From assembly GCF_003369565.1 (NCBI RefSeq), contig NZ_PIOD01000016.1, positions 253,621-317,620 on the forward strand: a stretch of 64,000 bases of DNA, written 5' to 3'. Positions 1 to 13,225 of the stretch are shown one piece after another. Each line of letters begins with the position of its first letter. Within the stretch, counting starts at the first letter, position 1. Position numbers and translations under genes: made by a program. The notes beneath the pieces are model-generated. The model saw nothing but the letters and a program-made list of their open reading frames with translations, was not told where the DNA came from and made no database searches. Source of the stretch: Oceanobacillus chungangensis (lineage in GTDB: Bacteria; Bacillota; Bacilli; Bacillales; Amphibacillaceae).

Positions 1-139
1 AAGAGGGTAATCCTTCCCTAAACGTAAAATCTTTAGTAAAATAGGTATATATAACTTTTAAAGGTTAATTACTTTAAAATAAAGTTCAAGCCAAAAAATA
101 ATATTCTCTTTAAAAATCAAACAGAATCTGGTGATAAAA

Positions 140-361
140 ATGCAAGAAGAAGTGAAGATCAATACGGATTACATTACATTGGGACAATTTGTGAAATTGT
201 TAAACATATTGGAGTCAGGTGGAATGGTGAAATCTTACCTACAGGATGTTGGCGTAATCGTAAATGGAGAATTAGAACATCGCCGTGGAAGAAAACTCTA
301 TACAAATGACGTGGTAGAGATAGAGGATGTAGGTTCTTACGTTGTTAAAAAAGAGGATTAA
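140..361 (+). CDS. yaaA: S4-domain RNA-binding protein YaaA
   Basis: Small (73 aa) S4-domain protein, the usual gene between dnaN and recF in Bacillaceae. The S4 fold (alpha-L motif) binds structured RNA; the exact partner is not known to me. The glycine-rich turn and the R-R-G-R-K segment near residues 49-53 fit the RNA-binding face. A GTG at 131 is in frame, but ATG 140 is preceded by GGTGAT, which matches the part of the Shine-Dalgarno complement lying next to the start, so 140 is preferred. recF starts 5 bases after its stop, which implies co-transcription. Confidence 0.88.
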   Translation: MQEEVKINTDYITLGQFVKLLNILESGGMVKSYLQDVGVIVNGELEHRRGRKLYTNDVVEIEDVGSYVVKKED

Positions 362-366
362 TCTGC

Positions 367-1479
367 ATGCACATTGAACAATTGAATTTAAAAAACTACC
401 GAAACTATGAGCAACTCGAAGTTTCATTCGATGATAAGATAAATGTGATTATTGGTGAAAATGCTCAAGGTAAAACAAACCTAATGGAAGCAATCCATGT
501 TTTAGCTTTTACAAAGTCCCATCGAACGACACATGAAAAAGAACTTATCCAATGGGACAAAGAATATGCTAAAATAGAAGGTAGGGTAACTAAACGACAG
601 CAAACGATTCCGTTAGAAATCGTCATCTCTAACAAAGGGAAAAAAGCGAAATTAAACAGATTGGAACAAGGCCGCCTCAGCGACTATATTGGTGCGGTCA
701 ATGTAGTCATGTTTGCTCCTGAAGATTTGAACCTAGTGAAAGGTGCGCCACAGATCAGAAGAAGGTTTATCGATATGGAGCTTGGGCAAATTCAACCAAC
801 CTATATCTATCACTTAGGACAATATCAAAAGGTATTGAAACAGAGGAATCATTTATTAAAGCAAATGCAACGAAGTGGTAAGCCGGATAAAGTCATGCTC
901 CAAGTATTAACGGATCAATTAGTTGAACATGCTGCAATCATATTAGAAAAACGGTTTACATTCTTAAAATTACTGCGTACTTGGGCAAGTCCTATTCATT
1001 TCGAAATTAGTCGAGAACGAGAAGAGTTAGAAATTAAGTATCAAGCTACGATTGAAGTATCAGAAGAAGTAACAAAAGAAAAAATAGAAACGATCTATTT
1101 AACTAAATTTGAAGAGATGCAAACAAAGGAAATAGAACGTGGCACCACGCTTATCGGCCCCCACCGTGATGATCTGCTTTTTTCAGTGAATAAGAAGGAT
1201 GTACAAACCTTTGGATCCCAAGGACAACAGCGAACAACTGCCTTATCGGTCAAACTGGCTGAAATTGAACTTATCCATAAAGAAATAGGCGAATATCCAA
1301 TTTTACTTTTAGATGATGTATTAAGTGAACTGGATGATCATCGTCAATCTCATTTATTAAATACCATTCAAGGAAGAGTGCAAACCTTTGTCTCTACTAC
1401 GAGTGTGGATGGAATTAACCATGAAACCTTAAAAAAGGCTGAGTTAATTCGTATTAGTAATGGAGAAATCGTGAATTAG
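367..1479 (+). CDS. recF: DNA replication/repair ATPase RecF
   Basis: SMC-like ABC ATPase (370 aa) that acts with RecO and RecR in loading RecA at gapped DNA in the cytoplasm. Walker A is GENAQGKT at residues 30-37, the ABC signature region SQGQQRT lies near residue 284, and Walker [12 protein letters not shown] near residue 314. Length equals the B. subtilis protein. It sits in the classic dnaN-yaaA-recF-remB-gyrB order. No strong Shine-Dalgarno is visible, consistent with translational coupling to yaaA. Confidence 0.98.
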   Translation: MHIEQLNLKNYRNYEQLEVSFDDKINVIIGENAQGKTNLMEAIHVLAFTKSHRTTHEKELIQWDKEYAKIEGRVTKRQQTIPLEIVISNKGKKAKLNRLEQGRLSDYIGAVNVVMFAPEDLNLVKGAPQIRRRFIDMELGQIQPTYIYHLGQYQKVLKQRNHLLKQMQRSGKPDKVMLQVLTDQLVEHAAIILEKRFTFLKLLRTWASPIHFEISREREELEIKYQATIEVSEEVTKEKIETIYLTKFEEMQTKEIERGTTLIGPHRDDLLFSVNKKDVQTFGSQGQQRTTALSVKLAEIELIHKEIGEYPILLLDDVLSELDDHRQSHLLNTIQGRVQTFVSTTSVDGINHETLKKAELIRISNGEIVN

Positions 1480-1502
1480 TCCAAATTCCAAGGGGGTCCA
1501 AG

Positions 1503-1784
1503 ATGTTTATTCATATCGGCAATGCCAACGTTATTCGATCCCAAGATATTATTGCAATTATTGATTATCAAATGATTGCCGAATCCGCCATTATGGATGA
1601 AATGATTGAAACATCTTCAACTAGAAATAATATTGTAGGACCGACTGTAAATGCGAAATCAATTGTGATCACTGAAGATATGATTTATTACACTACGATA
1701 TCGGTAGCGACATTACAGAAGCGGGCTAATATGATGTCGACAATTAGCAAGCTAGAAGATTATTCGGATCAAATGTCCCCCTAA
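1503..1784 (+). CDS. remB: Extracellular matrix regulator RemB (DUF370)
   Basis: DUF370-family protein (93 aa) beginning MFIHIGNANVI, the start typical of RemB/YaaB. In B. subtilis RemB takes part with RemA in activation of biofilm matrix genes. The Shine-Dalgarno GGGGG precedes ATG 1503. It is about a dozen residues longer than the B. subtilis protein as I remember it, with the extra residues at the C terminus. It lies 23 bases after recF and 143 bases before gyrB, as in B. subtilis. Confidence 0.9.
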   Translation: MFIHIGNANVIRSQDIIAIIDYQMIAESAIMDEMIETSSTRNNIVGPTVNAKSIVITEDMIYYTTISVATLQKRANMMSTISKLEDYSDQMSP

Positions 1785-1852
1785 TCGGTAAAATACCCTT
1801 TTTAAGGTTAAATATATTGTTTGATAAACAGATAAAAATCTTGTCTGTATAA

Positions 1853-3853
<2,001 letters not shown>

Positions 3854-3899
3854 TCAAAATTTCAGGAACGGCCGTCAGAATTAGATGATTTTATCTAAT

Positions 3900-4137
3900 A
3901 TAATAGGAATTTATAAAAATTTCCTATTCCATTTATGTAACAAGAGAGGCCACGGCCAGCTCCAGCGCCCAACGACTAGCGAGACTTCCTTCACCTACGT
4001 ACGATAAGTCAACATCGATTCGCTTACGCTTATCGTGTTTCCTTTATCTCCTACGAAGGTATGTTCGACACGTCGAACCACCCCAAACTGCGGGGCGCAG
4101 TCCGTACGTCGCTAAACGGGCGCTTGCGCTTTTGTTC
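3900..4137 (+). repeat. Interspersed repeat family A, copy A1 (gyrB-gyrA spacer)
   Basis: This fills most of the 336-base gyrB-gyrA spacer. It has the family landmarks in order: GGCCACGGCCAGCTCCAGCG, TAGCGAGACTTCC, ACGATAAGTCAACATCGATT, CGAACCACCCC, GGGGCGCAGTCCGTACGTCG and the right end GGGCGCTTGCGCTTTTGTTC. The left GCGCC and right GGCGC arms are inverted, so the transcript can fold on itself. Short form, without the optional module seen in A7, A8, A10 and A11. Confidence 0.9.
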
Positions 4138-4189
4138 ATTTGACATCTAGAAAAGCACAGATAGTGATTTTCTTTTAGGAGGTATCAGG

Positions 4190-6700
4190 ATGGCAGAGGA
4201 AGAACGCCAAAGTGTTCAAGAAATAAATATTAGTAAAGAAATGCGTACATCTTTTCTTGATTATTCCATGAGTGTTATTGTCTCAAGGGCATTACCAGAT
4301 GTACGTGATGGTATGAAGCCAGTACATCGGAGAATATTATATGCAATGAATGATTTGGGAATGCACTCTGATAAAGCACATAAGAAATCAGCACGTATTG
4401 TCGGAGAAGTAATTGGTAAGTATCACCCACATGGTGATTCAGCGGTATATGAGACAATGGTTCGGATGGCTCAAGATTTTAGTTATCGCTATATGCTTGT
4501 CGATGGTCATGGTAACTTCGGTTCTGTAGATGGTGACTCAGCAGCGGCAATGCGTTATACAGAAGCAAGAATGTCAAAGATCGCGATGGAGCTTGTCCGT
4601 GATATCAATAAAGAAACAATCGATTACCGTGATAACTATGATGGTTCAGAACGGGAACCAGTCGTATTCCCTGCCCGATTCCCTAATCTACTTGTTAATG
4701 GAACGTCGGGAATTGCTGTTGGGATGGCGACAAACATTCCACCACATAACTTAGGAGAAACGATTGATGCCGTTCTAGCGGTCAGTAAAGATGCTGAGAT
4801 TACGGTTGATGAGTTAATGGAAAGCTATATTCCTGGGCCGGATTTCCCTACTGCGGGAATTATCATCGGGAGAAGCGGCATACGTAAAGCATATGAAACG
4901 GGTAAAGGTTCGATTACGATTCGAGCTAAAGTAGAAATTGAAGAGCATGCAAATGGCAAGTCAACAATTCTTGTTACGGAATTGCCTTATCAAGTTAATA
5001 AAGCGAGATTAATTGAAAAAATTGCTGAGCTTGTACGTGACAAACGTATTGAAGGTATTACTGATTTACGAGATGAATCAGACCGTAATGGGATGCGTGT
5101 CGTGATGGAACTACGTCGTGATGCTAATGCTAATGTCGTATTAAATAATTTATATAAATATACGTCGATGCAAACAACATTTGGTATTAATATGCTTGCT
5201 CTAGTTGATGGACGCCCTAAGGTGCTAACAATTAAGCAATGTTTAGTGCATTACTTAGATCATCAGAAGGTAATTATTCGACGTAGAACGGAATTCGAGC
5301 TTCGCAAAGCTGAAGCACGTGCACATATTTTAGAAGGATTGCGAATAGCTCTCGATCATCTTGATGAGGTAATTTCATTAATTCGTAATTCGAAAACAAC
5401 GGATATCGCAAGAAATGGGTTAATGGAACGTTTTAATTTATCTGAGAAACAAGCACAAGCAATATTGGATATGCGTCTCCAACGATTAACTGGTTTAGAG
5501 CGTGAAAAGATAGAAAATGAATATAATGAGTTACAAGCGCTTATTTCAGAATTAAAGGGGATTCTAGCGGATGAAGAAAAGCTTTTGGAAATCATTCGTG
5601 AAGAGCTTCTTGAAATTAAGGAACGCTTCAATGATGACCGTCGTACAGAAATTGTCGCTGGCGGCATAGGATTCTTTGAAGATGAAGATTTAATTCCAGT
5701 CGAAGATATTATTGTTACACTTACACATCAAGGCTATATTAAACGTCTTCCGGTATCGACCTATCGTACGCAAAACCGCGGTGGTCGTGGAATTCAAGGA
5801 ATGGGAACGAATGAGGACGACTTCGTAGAGCATTTATTATCGACTTCAACCCATGATACGATTCTTTTCTTTACAAATAAAGGGAAGGTTTATAAGGCTA
5901 AAGGATATGAAGTTCCTGAATTTAGCCGTACAGCTAAGGGAATCCCTATTATTAATATGCTGCAAATCGAAAAGGGAGAATGGATTAATGCTGTAATTTC
6001 TGTAAATGAATACAGAGAAGATGCATATCTCATCTTTACAACTAAAGAAGGAATCACGAAGCGTACGTCATTATCTATGTTTGCCAATATCCGCAAGGGT
6101 GGAATTATTGCTGTTGGTCTGCGCGATGAAGATGAGCTTATTTCCGTGAAACTAACAGATGGTACGAAGGATATTATGATTGCAACACAGAATGGTTACC
6201 TCATTCGTTTTGAAGAAACACAAATTCGTTCCATGGGACGAACAGCTGCAGGGGTAAAAGGTATTTCGTTACGTGATGATGATATTGTTGTTTCCATGGA
6301 AATTATCGAGACTGACTCGAAAATTCTGCATGTTACTAGTAATGGATATGGAAAACAAACACCAGAAGCTGAATATCGCCGAATAAATCGTGGTGGTAAA
6401 GGCGTATTTACAAGTAAATTAAATGAGAAAACAGGTCATGTTGTAGCGGTTAAAGCTGTAACAGGGGACGAAGACCTAATGCTTATTACAATTGCTGGTG
6501 TGTTGATTCGTATTCCAGTTAAAAGTATCTCTGAAACTGGGCGTAGTACAATGGGTGTTCGTTTAATTCGCTTACAAGATGGCGAGGAAGTAGCGACAGT
6601 TGCAAAAATTGAGCACGAACAAGAAGCAGTTGAAGAAGCGGTTGAGAATACAGAAGGAACGACAGATTTAGCAGTACATCAAGATACAGACGAAGAATAA
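4190..6700 (+). CDS. gyrA: DNA gyrase subunit A
   Basis: Cleavage-reunion subunit of gyrase (836 aa). The catalytic tyrosine is Tyr123 in AAMRYTEA. The quinolone-resistance region reads [10 protein letters not shown] with Ser84 and Glu88, the residues of the susceptible type. The GyrA box NRGGRGI marks the C-terminal DNA-wrapping beta-pinwheel. The C-terminal tail is acidic ([13 protein letters not shown]...), as is common in Bacillaceae. The Shine-Dalgarno AGGAGG precedes ATG 4190. Downstream, an AAGGTG/CACCTT hairpin at about 6716-6754 lacks a U-tract, so termination there is doubtful. Confidence 0.98.
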   Translation: MAEEERQSVQEINISKEMRTSFLDYSMSVIVSRALPDVRDGMKPVHRRILYAMNDLGMHSDKAHKKSARIVGEVIGKYHPHGDSAVYETMVRMAQDFSYRYMLVDGHGNFGSVDGDSAAAMRYTEARMSKIAMELVRDINKETIDYRDNYDGSEREPVVFPARFPNLLVNGTSGIAVGMATNIPPHNLGETIDAVLAVSKDAEITVDELMESYIPGPDFPTAGIIIGRSGIRKAYETGKGSITIRAKVEIEEHANGKSTILVTELPYQVNKARLIEKIAELVRDKRIEGITDLRDESDRNGMRVVMELRRDANANVVLNNLYKYTSMQTTFGINMLALVDGRPKVLTIKQCLVHYLDHQKVIIRRRTEFELRKAEARAHILEGLRIALDHLDEVISLIRNSKTTDIARNGLMERFNLSEKQAQAILDMRLQRLTGLEREKIENEYNELQALISELKGILADEEKLLEIIREELLEIKERFNDDRRTEIVAGGIGFFEDEDLIPVEDIIVTLTHQGYIKRLPVSTYRTQNRGGRGIQGMGTNEDDFVEHLLSTSTHDTILFFTNKGKVYKAKGYEVPEFSRTAKGIPIINMLQIEKGEWINAVISVNEYREDAYLIFTTKEGITKRTSLSMFANIRKGGIIAVGLRDEDELISVKLTDGTKDIMIATQNGYLIRFEETQIRSMGRTAAGVKGISLRDDDIVVSMEIIETDSKILHVTSNGYGKQTPEAEYRRINRGGKGVFTSKLNEKTGHVVAVKAVTGDEDLMLITIAGVLIRIPVKSISETGRSTMGVRLIRLQDGEEVATVAKIEHEQEAVEEAVENTEGTTDLAVHQDTDEE

Positions 6701-6907
6701 AGTGAATAACAGACAAGGTGGCTTACTTTGAGTTTTTGGGGTGGTCACCTTATCTAATGTTTACATATGTGCAAATAAGGGCGTCATATAAACGTCAAAG
6801 ACAAACATGTTTTCTAAGCAGTTAAAGCAAGTTTAGTAACCTCTTCACTATAGGCTGTCACTTAAAAGGTGGCAACCAAGTTTTCTATAATAACTGGGGG
6901 AAATAAT

Positions 6908-8002
6908 ATGTTAGTAGAACCATCACAACTTATTCCAGGATGCGTTTTATTAAGAGACGTTAAGGGAAAGTCAAATCGACCAATCATACCAGAGAGTACG
7001 GTTTTAACAGAAGAACATATTATGGTTTTACAGAAATACTTAGTCCAAACGGTGGCTGTTGCGACAAAACTTGCCACAGGTGATACATATGTACCAAAGG
7101 CGATTGAACAAAAAAAAATCATTAAACAGAAACAAATAGAGGCAGAGCAAAACCTATCGTTCTCTGACCATTTTACTGAAGTGGTAGCCGATTATAAGCA
7201 GCTATTTATACAGTGGCAAAATGGAATGCCGATTGATATTCCAGCTGTAAGAAAACTTATTATTCCACTGTTAGAAAGAATTGAAAACATTAATACGGAA
7301 GCATACACCCTCCATCATGAGACAACAAAGTCAGAGTATATTTATTACCATAGTGTAGCAGTTGGCATACTTTCCGCATATATAGGGAAAAAGCTAGATT
7401 ATTCTAAAGGCGAATGGTTACAAATTGGGCTTGCTGGATTTCTAAGTGATAGTGGAATGGCTAAGATAGATTCTAACATTATTTCCAAAACGGGCTATCT
7501 CACGGATTCCGAATTTGCCGAGATTAAGAAACATCCAACATTCAGCTATCGCCTGCTGGAACATCTTCCAGCGATTAATCCTGCTGTGAAGCTTGCTGTT
7601 GTACAGCATCATGAACGATTAGATGGCAGCGGCTATCCATTAGGAATTGCGCAAGATAAAATCCATATTTACGCAAGAATTATCGCGATTGCCGATACGT
7701 ATTATGCGATGACAAGTGACCGATTATATCGAGAAAAAAAATCGGCTTTTCAAGTAATTGAGGAAATACAGAAAGAACAATATTCGAAGTTGGATTATCA
7801 GATTGTAAAGGTGTTTATAGAACACCTGCTTAATATTGCAACAGGCACAAAGGTCATGTTATCCAATGGTCAGACAGGTAAAATTGTATTTACCAATCCC
7901 GATAACCCAACACGACCGATGATTCAACTCGATACAAATAATGAAATTATCGTCTTAAAAGATAGACCAGATTTGTATATTAATGAAATAATGAAGGACT
8001 AG
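6908..8002 (+). CDS. HD-GYP-like phosphodiesterase domain protein with altered HD motif
   Basis: A 364-aa protein with an N-terminal region of about 130 residues and a C-terminal HD-GYP-type domain. The family hydrolyses cyclic di-GMP. The GYP part is intact (QHHERLDGSGYP, His234-His235), but the HD dyad reads LSDSGMAKI with Ser180 where the metal-binding His is expected, so activity is uncertain. GGGGG seven bases ahead supports ATG 6908 over an in-frame GTG at 6869. It stands between gyrA and yaaC, where B. subtilis has an rRNA operon. An intrinsic terminator follows. Confidence 0.85.
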   Translation: MLVEPSQLIPGCVLLRDVKGKSNRPIIPESTVLTEEHIMVLQKYLVQTVAVATKLATGDTYVPKAIEQKKIIKQKQIEAEQNLSFSDHFTEVVADYKQLFIQWQNGMPIDIPAVRKLIIPLLERIENINTEAYTLHHETTKSEYIYYHSVAVGILSAYIGKKLDYSKGEWLQIGLAGFLSDSGMAKIDSNIISKTGYLTDSEFAEIKKHPTFSYRLLEHLPAINPAVKLAVVQHHERLDGSGYPLGIAQDKIHIYARIIAIADTYYAMTSDRLYREKKSAFQVIEEIQKEQYSKLDYQIVKVFIEHLLNIATGTKVMLSNGQTGKIVFTNPDNPTRPMIQLDTNNEIIVLKDRPDLYINEIMKD

Positions 8003-8028
8003 CCTGATGGTTAGTCCTTTTTACTTTT
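7995..8028 (+). terminator. Intrinsic terminator after the HD-GYP-like gene
   Basis: Stem AAGGACTA / TAGTCCTT followed by TTTTACTTTT; it overlaps the stop codon of the gene. Confidence 0.85.
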
Positions 8029-8238
8029 ATGGTCTTTTCTTATTTTATTGACGCTTATTATATAAAATTCGAAGTAAGTAGGCTTAGAGTTGAATTCAGT
8101 GAAACTGTTGCTATTCAAGCAAGAGTCTCCCGTCCTCTGTTACAATCAACTACCATAAGAGATGGAAAATTTGCATAATCCTGCGAAATGTAATATCGGA
8201 TTAGCAAGATAGTCTGTAAAATAATAGTAATAGCGCAA

Positions 8239-8370
8239 TCCCAGCGAACGAAATACACGGAGACTCCTGCGGGAGGAAAGGCCTCGGTGAGACTGCGAAG
8301 TGCGGTAGCACAAGCAGGCTCACCAGCCGCCCGCGGAAAGCGTAGTGTATTTCTGGAGCGAATAGCCTGT
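8239..8370 (+). repeat. Palindromic repeat family B, copy B1
   Basis: Core landmarks are GAAATACACGGAGACTCCTG, GGCTCACCAGCCGCCCGCGG and GTGTATTTCTGGAGCG. The ends are inverted copies (GAAATACAC / GTGTATTTC). The left flank from about 8108 resembles the left flank of B7 (CTGTTAC.ATCAA.....ATAAGAGA), so the full element is probably longer, around 250 bp. It lies between the HD-GYP terminator and the 3-prime end of yaaC. Confidence 0.85.
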
Positions 8371-8430
8371 GAGAAATTCTCCTCCCAAGTTATATCGCTG
8401 TTTAGATCGACATATACTTCTTCCGTTCCA

Positions 8431-9375
8431 CTAGTTTCTGTATAGTTCACGCTCAAGCATCATTGGTATCTTCTCAGCAGCAATCTGAAGAAAATGTGTG
8501 ATGAATGGATAATCCTGATCAGGTTTTAATTGCAATAGCTCGCCCCACCACTCTGTTTCATAACGGCTTAACATACTTAGATTATACAAAAGCAAATAGT
8601 GAATAATAATTTCAGAAATTGGATAATATGATTCCCGGTGGATTGGGAAATAAATGGTCTGGTCCTTCATATGAAAGAATAAGGGCCCTGCTGCCGATGG
8701 GTTAAGCAACGAATTTAATTCGATGTAAATGGTAGTCTTATCATGATTGATTTGCTTAATACTTGGCAAGTGGGCTTTAATTCGGTGTATAAAGGCATTC
8801 TCTGTTAAATAATAGGTATCTAATAGGTGCATTGGAAATTGTAAATGTGGAGAGTGACAGGAACCAACAACCACCATTTTTGCCTGCGCATCGTATGTAA
8901 AGTAGGAATCCATCTCAGGGATTAAACCTAGTAGTTCTCCCATGCTAATCTTCTCAAATGGCAATTTTTTCATAGACAATAAATGTTCGGAGAAATATGG
9001 CAGTAGTCCATTATGCTGTACCTTTACTTCATCCTCCATAAAGCTATAATTCTTTTTCTTTCGCTTTCTTGCTGTTACACCATGGGCTAAATTAGTAGTC
9101 GATTCAGGGTAATCCGGTCGTTTTGTTAAAAGGCATGCTTTTAGTAAATGGGTCATCCCATAAAAATACAAAATTGGACGCGCAAAAAGATCGAGTTGCT
9201 TTCCGCTCTCGAAAAATCGGTTCCCATGATTAAGATAATAAATAAACGTATTGCAATTTTCGTAGCTCTTTGATTCTGCCTCTGCGATTCCGTTTTCTTT
9301 ATAACGATGGAATAGGTATTTTTGCGCGGTTTGTTGTGATTGCAGATAAGTATAGAATTCATTAAATTTTTTCAT
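8431..9375 (-). CDS. yaaC: YaaC family protein of unknown function
   Basis: A 314-aa protein matching YaaC in length, strand and position (reverse strand between gyrA and guaB in B. subtilis). No catalytic motif is recognised. It is rich in aromatic residues, has no signal peptide or membrane segment and is probably cytoplasmic. GAGGTAAAATA precedes the start at 9375. The C-terminal end lies beside the B1 repeat region. Confidence 0.85.
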   Translation of the reverse strand: MKKFNEFYTYLQSQQTAQKYLFHRYKENGIAEAESKSYENCNTFIYYLNHGNRFFESGKQLDLFARPILYFYGMTHLLKACLLTKRPDYPESTTNLAHGVTARKRKKKNYSFMEDEVKVQHNGLLPYFSEHLLSMKKLPFEKISMGELLGLIPEMDSYFTYDAQAKMVVVGSCHSPHLQFPMHLLDTYYLTENAFIHRIKAHLPSIKQINHDKTTIYIELNSLLNPSAAGPLFFHMKDQTIYFPIHRESYYPISEIIIHYLLLYNLSMLSRYETEWWGELLQLKPDQDYPFITHFLQIAAEKIPMMLERELYRN

Positions 9376-9529
9376 TATTTTACCTCAGATTGATATTTCA
9401 GAATCTACTTTCTTTTCCGTTTCCAATAAACTCTGGTTGAAATATGGGGTAGGTTCGCGTATTGTATATAAAAATAGATATGCCTACCTAGTTTTATCTT
9501 TTTACTTCATAACATACATTAGAAAACTT

Positions 9530-9558
9530 GGAAGTCACCAAGTCTTTCGGTGACTTCC
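9530..9558. other. Perfect 10-bp hairpin in the guaB leader, next to an AAGTTTTCTA motif
   Basis: GGAAGTCACC (9530-9539) and GGTGACTTCC (9549-9558) form a perfect stem with a 9-base loop. On the reverse strand the stem is followed by AAGTTTTCTAATG, giving a terminator-like shape. On the forward strand no T-run follows. Related sequence without a perfect stem occurs near 6861-6890 and 32338-32360. Confidence 0.7.
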
Positions 9559-9607
9559 TTAGTTGCACTTATGAGTAAAAAAGTTTTTATACTTTCTTAA
9601 CTACTAA

Positions 9608-11098
<1,491 letters not shown>

Positions 11099-11101
11099 TT
11101 T

Positions 11102-11242
11102 GGAACAAAAGTGCAAGCATCTGGTTAGCAACGTACGGAAGTGAGGGATGTCTCTCGCTAGTCGCTGGGTGTGAAAGCTAGATATGGCTTCTCTTGTCAC
11201 TTGAATATTAGTTAAGAAATTTTTTTACACTTTCTTAACTAT
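11102..11242 (-). repeat. Interspersed repeat family A, copy A2 (reverse, degenerate)
   Basis: Read on the reverse strand it begins TTAAGAAAGTGTAAAAAAAT, continues through a diverged GGCC..CCAGC segment and TAGCGAGAGACATCCCTCAC, and ends GCACTTTTGTTC. The middle of the long form is missing. On the reverse strand its start abuts the U-tract of the two-way terminator at 11251-11287. Confidence 0.75.
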
Positions 11243-11250
11243 CAAAAAAG

Positions 11251-11287
11251 GTAGATGGGGATTTTCAACCTCCCGTCTATTTTTTTG
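11251..11287. terminator. Two-way intrinsic terminator between guaB and dacA
   Basis: Stem TAGATGGG / CCCGTCTA, with TTTTTTT on the forward strand and CCTTTTTTG on the reverse strand. It probably ends guaB transcripts after they pass copy A2. Confidence 0.8.
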
Positions 11288-11356
11288 CCTTCTTCTATGT
11301 TAAAATAGCATGGTGCATATTATTATTGTACAAAAAATTGTTGGAGGTACGGAAAG

Positions 11357-12694
11357 TTGACACGAAATATCAAGAAAGGACTGTCATTTTTACTTATAGC
11401 TTTAGTTTTGATGACGTCACTAATAATACCATCATTTTCTGCACAAGCAGCAGGAACGTTAGATCTTAACGCAGAATCAGCAATATTAGTAGATGCTGAA
11501 ACAGGGAAGGTTTTGTATTCTAAAAACGCCGATATAGCTCTTCCTCCAGCAAGCATGACAAAAATGATGACTGAATATCTAGTACTTGAAGCGATTAATA
11601 ATGGAGATATTAGTTGGGATACGACTACACAAATAAGTGATTATCCATATAAAGTCTCTGCAAACCCGTCATTTTCTGGTATTGGATTAACACAAGATAA
11701 AGATTATACAGTTCGGGATTTATACAACGCTATGGCGGTTTTCTCCGATAATGGTACAACAATTGCACTTGCAGAACTTATTTCTGGTTCTGAAGCTGAA
11801 TTTGTAAAGTTAATGAATCAAAAAGGGGAAGAAATGGGTCTTCCTGAATATAAATTTGTTAATGCGACAGGTATCGATAATGCCGACCTTGTTGGCATTA
11901 ATCCAGATTTAGAAGATGAAAATGGCAGTAACTTATTATCAGCGAAATCAGCTGCATTACTAGCCTTTCATTTAATTAATGATTATCCAGAAGCATTGGA
12001 TATATCGAAACAAACGACAGTACAATTTGAAGGATATACAGTAGAGAATCTTAATTGGATGCTTCCACATGATGCTACAAACTTTAAGCAATATTATTAT
12101 GAAGGTATGGACGGGCTAAAAACGGGCCATACGATTCTAGCAGGATATACGTTTACAGGAACATCTGAACGTAATGGCAGTCGATTGATTTCAGTTGTAA
12201 TGAAAACAGCTAGTGAAGATGAACGCTTTAAAGAAACAGCTAAATTAATGGATTACGGTTATACACAATTCCAATCAACGGAATTATTCCCGAAAGGCTA
12301 CAAGCTGGAAGGTGAATCTTCTATCCCAGTTGCAAAAGGGAAAGAAGACACGGTTGAAGTTTCCCTAAGTGAAGGAATAACATTACCAATTAATCCAGAT
12401 GATGCAGACAAGTATCATATTGAATACAATATTGATAAAGATAAACTAAATAAAGATGGGGAATTAACAGCACCGATTGAAAAAGGTGAAGTAGTTGGTA
12501 CAGCAACCCTGGCATTTGACGGTGAAAATGACTTTGGTTATATTTTCCCTGAAAGCGAATCTACCTTCGATTTAGTAACTGACAATGCAGTAGAGAAATC
12601 AAATTGGTTCATGCTTACATTAGGGGCAATTGGTGATTTCTTTGCGAATCTATTCACTACTTCTGTAGATTGGATTAAAGGTTTATTCAGCTAA
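11357..12694 (+). CDS. dacA: D-alanyl-D-alanine carboxypeptidase (PBP5-like)
   Basis: Trims the terminal D-Ala from peptidoglycan pentapeptides outside the membrane. The 445-aa protein has a signal peptide (basic start, hydrophobic stretch about 9-27, SAQAA cleavage region), the SxxK motif at Ser66-Lys69, SDN at 130-132 and KTG in GLKTGHT near residue 246. A C-terminal beta domain is followed by an amphipathic, Trp-containing membrane anchor. It starts at TTG 11357 with GGAGG nine bases upstream. In B. subtilis pdxS-pdxT follow; here they do not. Confidence 0.96.
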   Translation: MTRNIKKGLSFLLIALVLMTSLIIPSFSAQAAGTLDLNAESAILVDAETGKVLYSKNADIALPPASMTKMMTEYLVLEAINNGDISWDTTTQISDYPYKVSANPSFSGIGLTQDKDYTVRDLYNAMAVFSDNGTTIALAELISGSEAEFVKLMNQKGEEMGLPEYKFVNATGIDNADLVGINPDLEDENGSNLLSAKSAALLAFHLINDYPEALDISKQTTVQFEGYTVENLNWMLPHDATNFKQYYYEGMDGLKTGHTILAGYTFTGTSERNGSRLISVVMKTASEDERFKETAKLMDYGYTQFQSTELFPKGYKLEGESSIPVAKGKEDTVEVSLSEGITLPINPDDADKYHIEYNIDKDKLNKDGELTAPIEKGEVVGTATLAFDGENDFGYIFPESESTFDLVTDNAVEKSNWFMLTLGAIGDFFANLFTTSVDWIKGLFS

Positions 12695-12700
12695 TTTTAG

Positions 12701-12895
12701 TAGCTAAGAAAGTATAAAATATCTCCTGTTTTAATTCTTGTGATAGGAGAGGCAAAGTCCAGCTCCAGCGCCCGTGCTCCTAGCGAGACTTCCTTCACCT
12801 CCGTACAATAAGTTAACATCGATTCGCTAGGTGAAAGGAAGTTCAGTTAAAAACGCGACAGGACGTCGCTAAACAGGTGCTTGCGCTTTTTGTTC
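12701..12895 (+). repeat. Interspersed repeat family A, copy A3
   Basis: Begins TAGCTAAGAAAGTATAAAAT seven bases after the dacA stop and contains GTCCAGCTCCAGCGCCCGTG and TAGCGAGACTTCC. It ends GTGCTTGCGCTTTTTGTTC, with a shortened middle. The promoter of the serS T-box leader starts eight bases after it. Confidence 0.88.
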
Positions 12896-12902
12896 TAAGC
12901 AC

Positions 12903-12931
12903 TTGCATTCATTTAGAAAATTGATTAAAAT
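12903..12931 (+). promoter_or_regulatory. Sigma-A promoter of the serS leader
   Basis: -35 TTGCAT at 12903-12908, a 17-base spacer, then -10 TAAAAT at 12926-12931. It lies just upstream of the T-box leader. Confidence 0.65.
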
Positions 12932-12939
12932 AGACTGTA

Positions 12940-13196
12940 ATTAAATGCAAACAGTATTGATAGGAACTAGTAACAGCATCTCTATCATTAGAGAGTCGGT
13001 GGTTGGTGCAAATCGACGTTAGAATGTTGTGAATCCATCCTTGAACTGGTTTATGGAAAAGACCTGTATCTTAGTAAATAAACCCGGTATCGTACCGTTA
13101 ATACGTCTGAGCCGGAAGAGACAATTCTCTTCAACAAGGGTGGCAACGCGGGAAATATACTCTCGTCCCTATTTATTAGGGACGGGAGTTTTTTGT
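12940..13196 (+). promoter_or_regulatory. T-box leader controlling serS
   Basis: A T-box riboswitch senses uncharged tRNA and switches between antiterminator and terminator. The conserved T-box core reads AAGGGTGGCAACGCGGG (about 13136-13152). It is followed by a strong terminator (CTCGTCCC / GGGACGGGAG, TTTTTT, about 13160-13196). A serine codon UCC followed by A in GTGAATCCATCC (about 13028-13039) is the likely specifier, which fits the serS gene downstream; the exact specifier loop was not folded. Confidence 0.9.
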
Positions 13197-13225
13197 ATTC
13201 TAAAACACTATAAGGAGGAATTTCT

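Noticed and set aside
8115-8456. Open frame of 113 codons on the reverse strand beyond the yaaC end
   Set aside because: It lies across repeat B1, has no ribosome binding site or family features, and overlaps yaaC.
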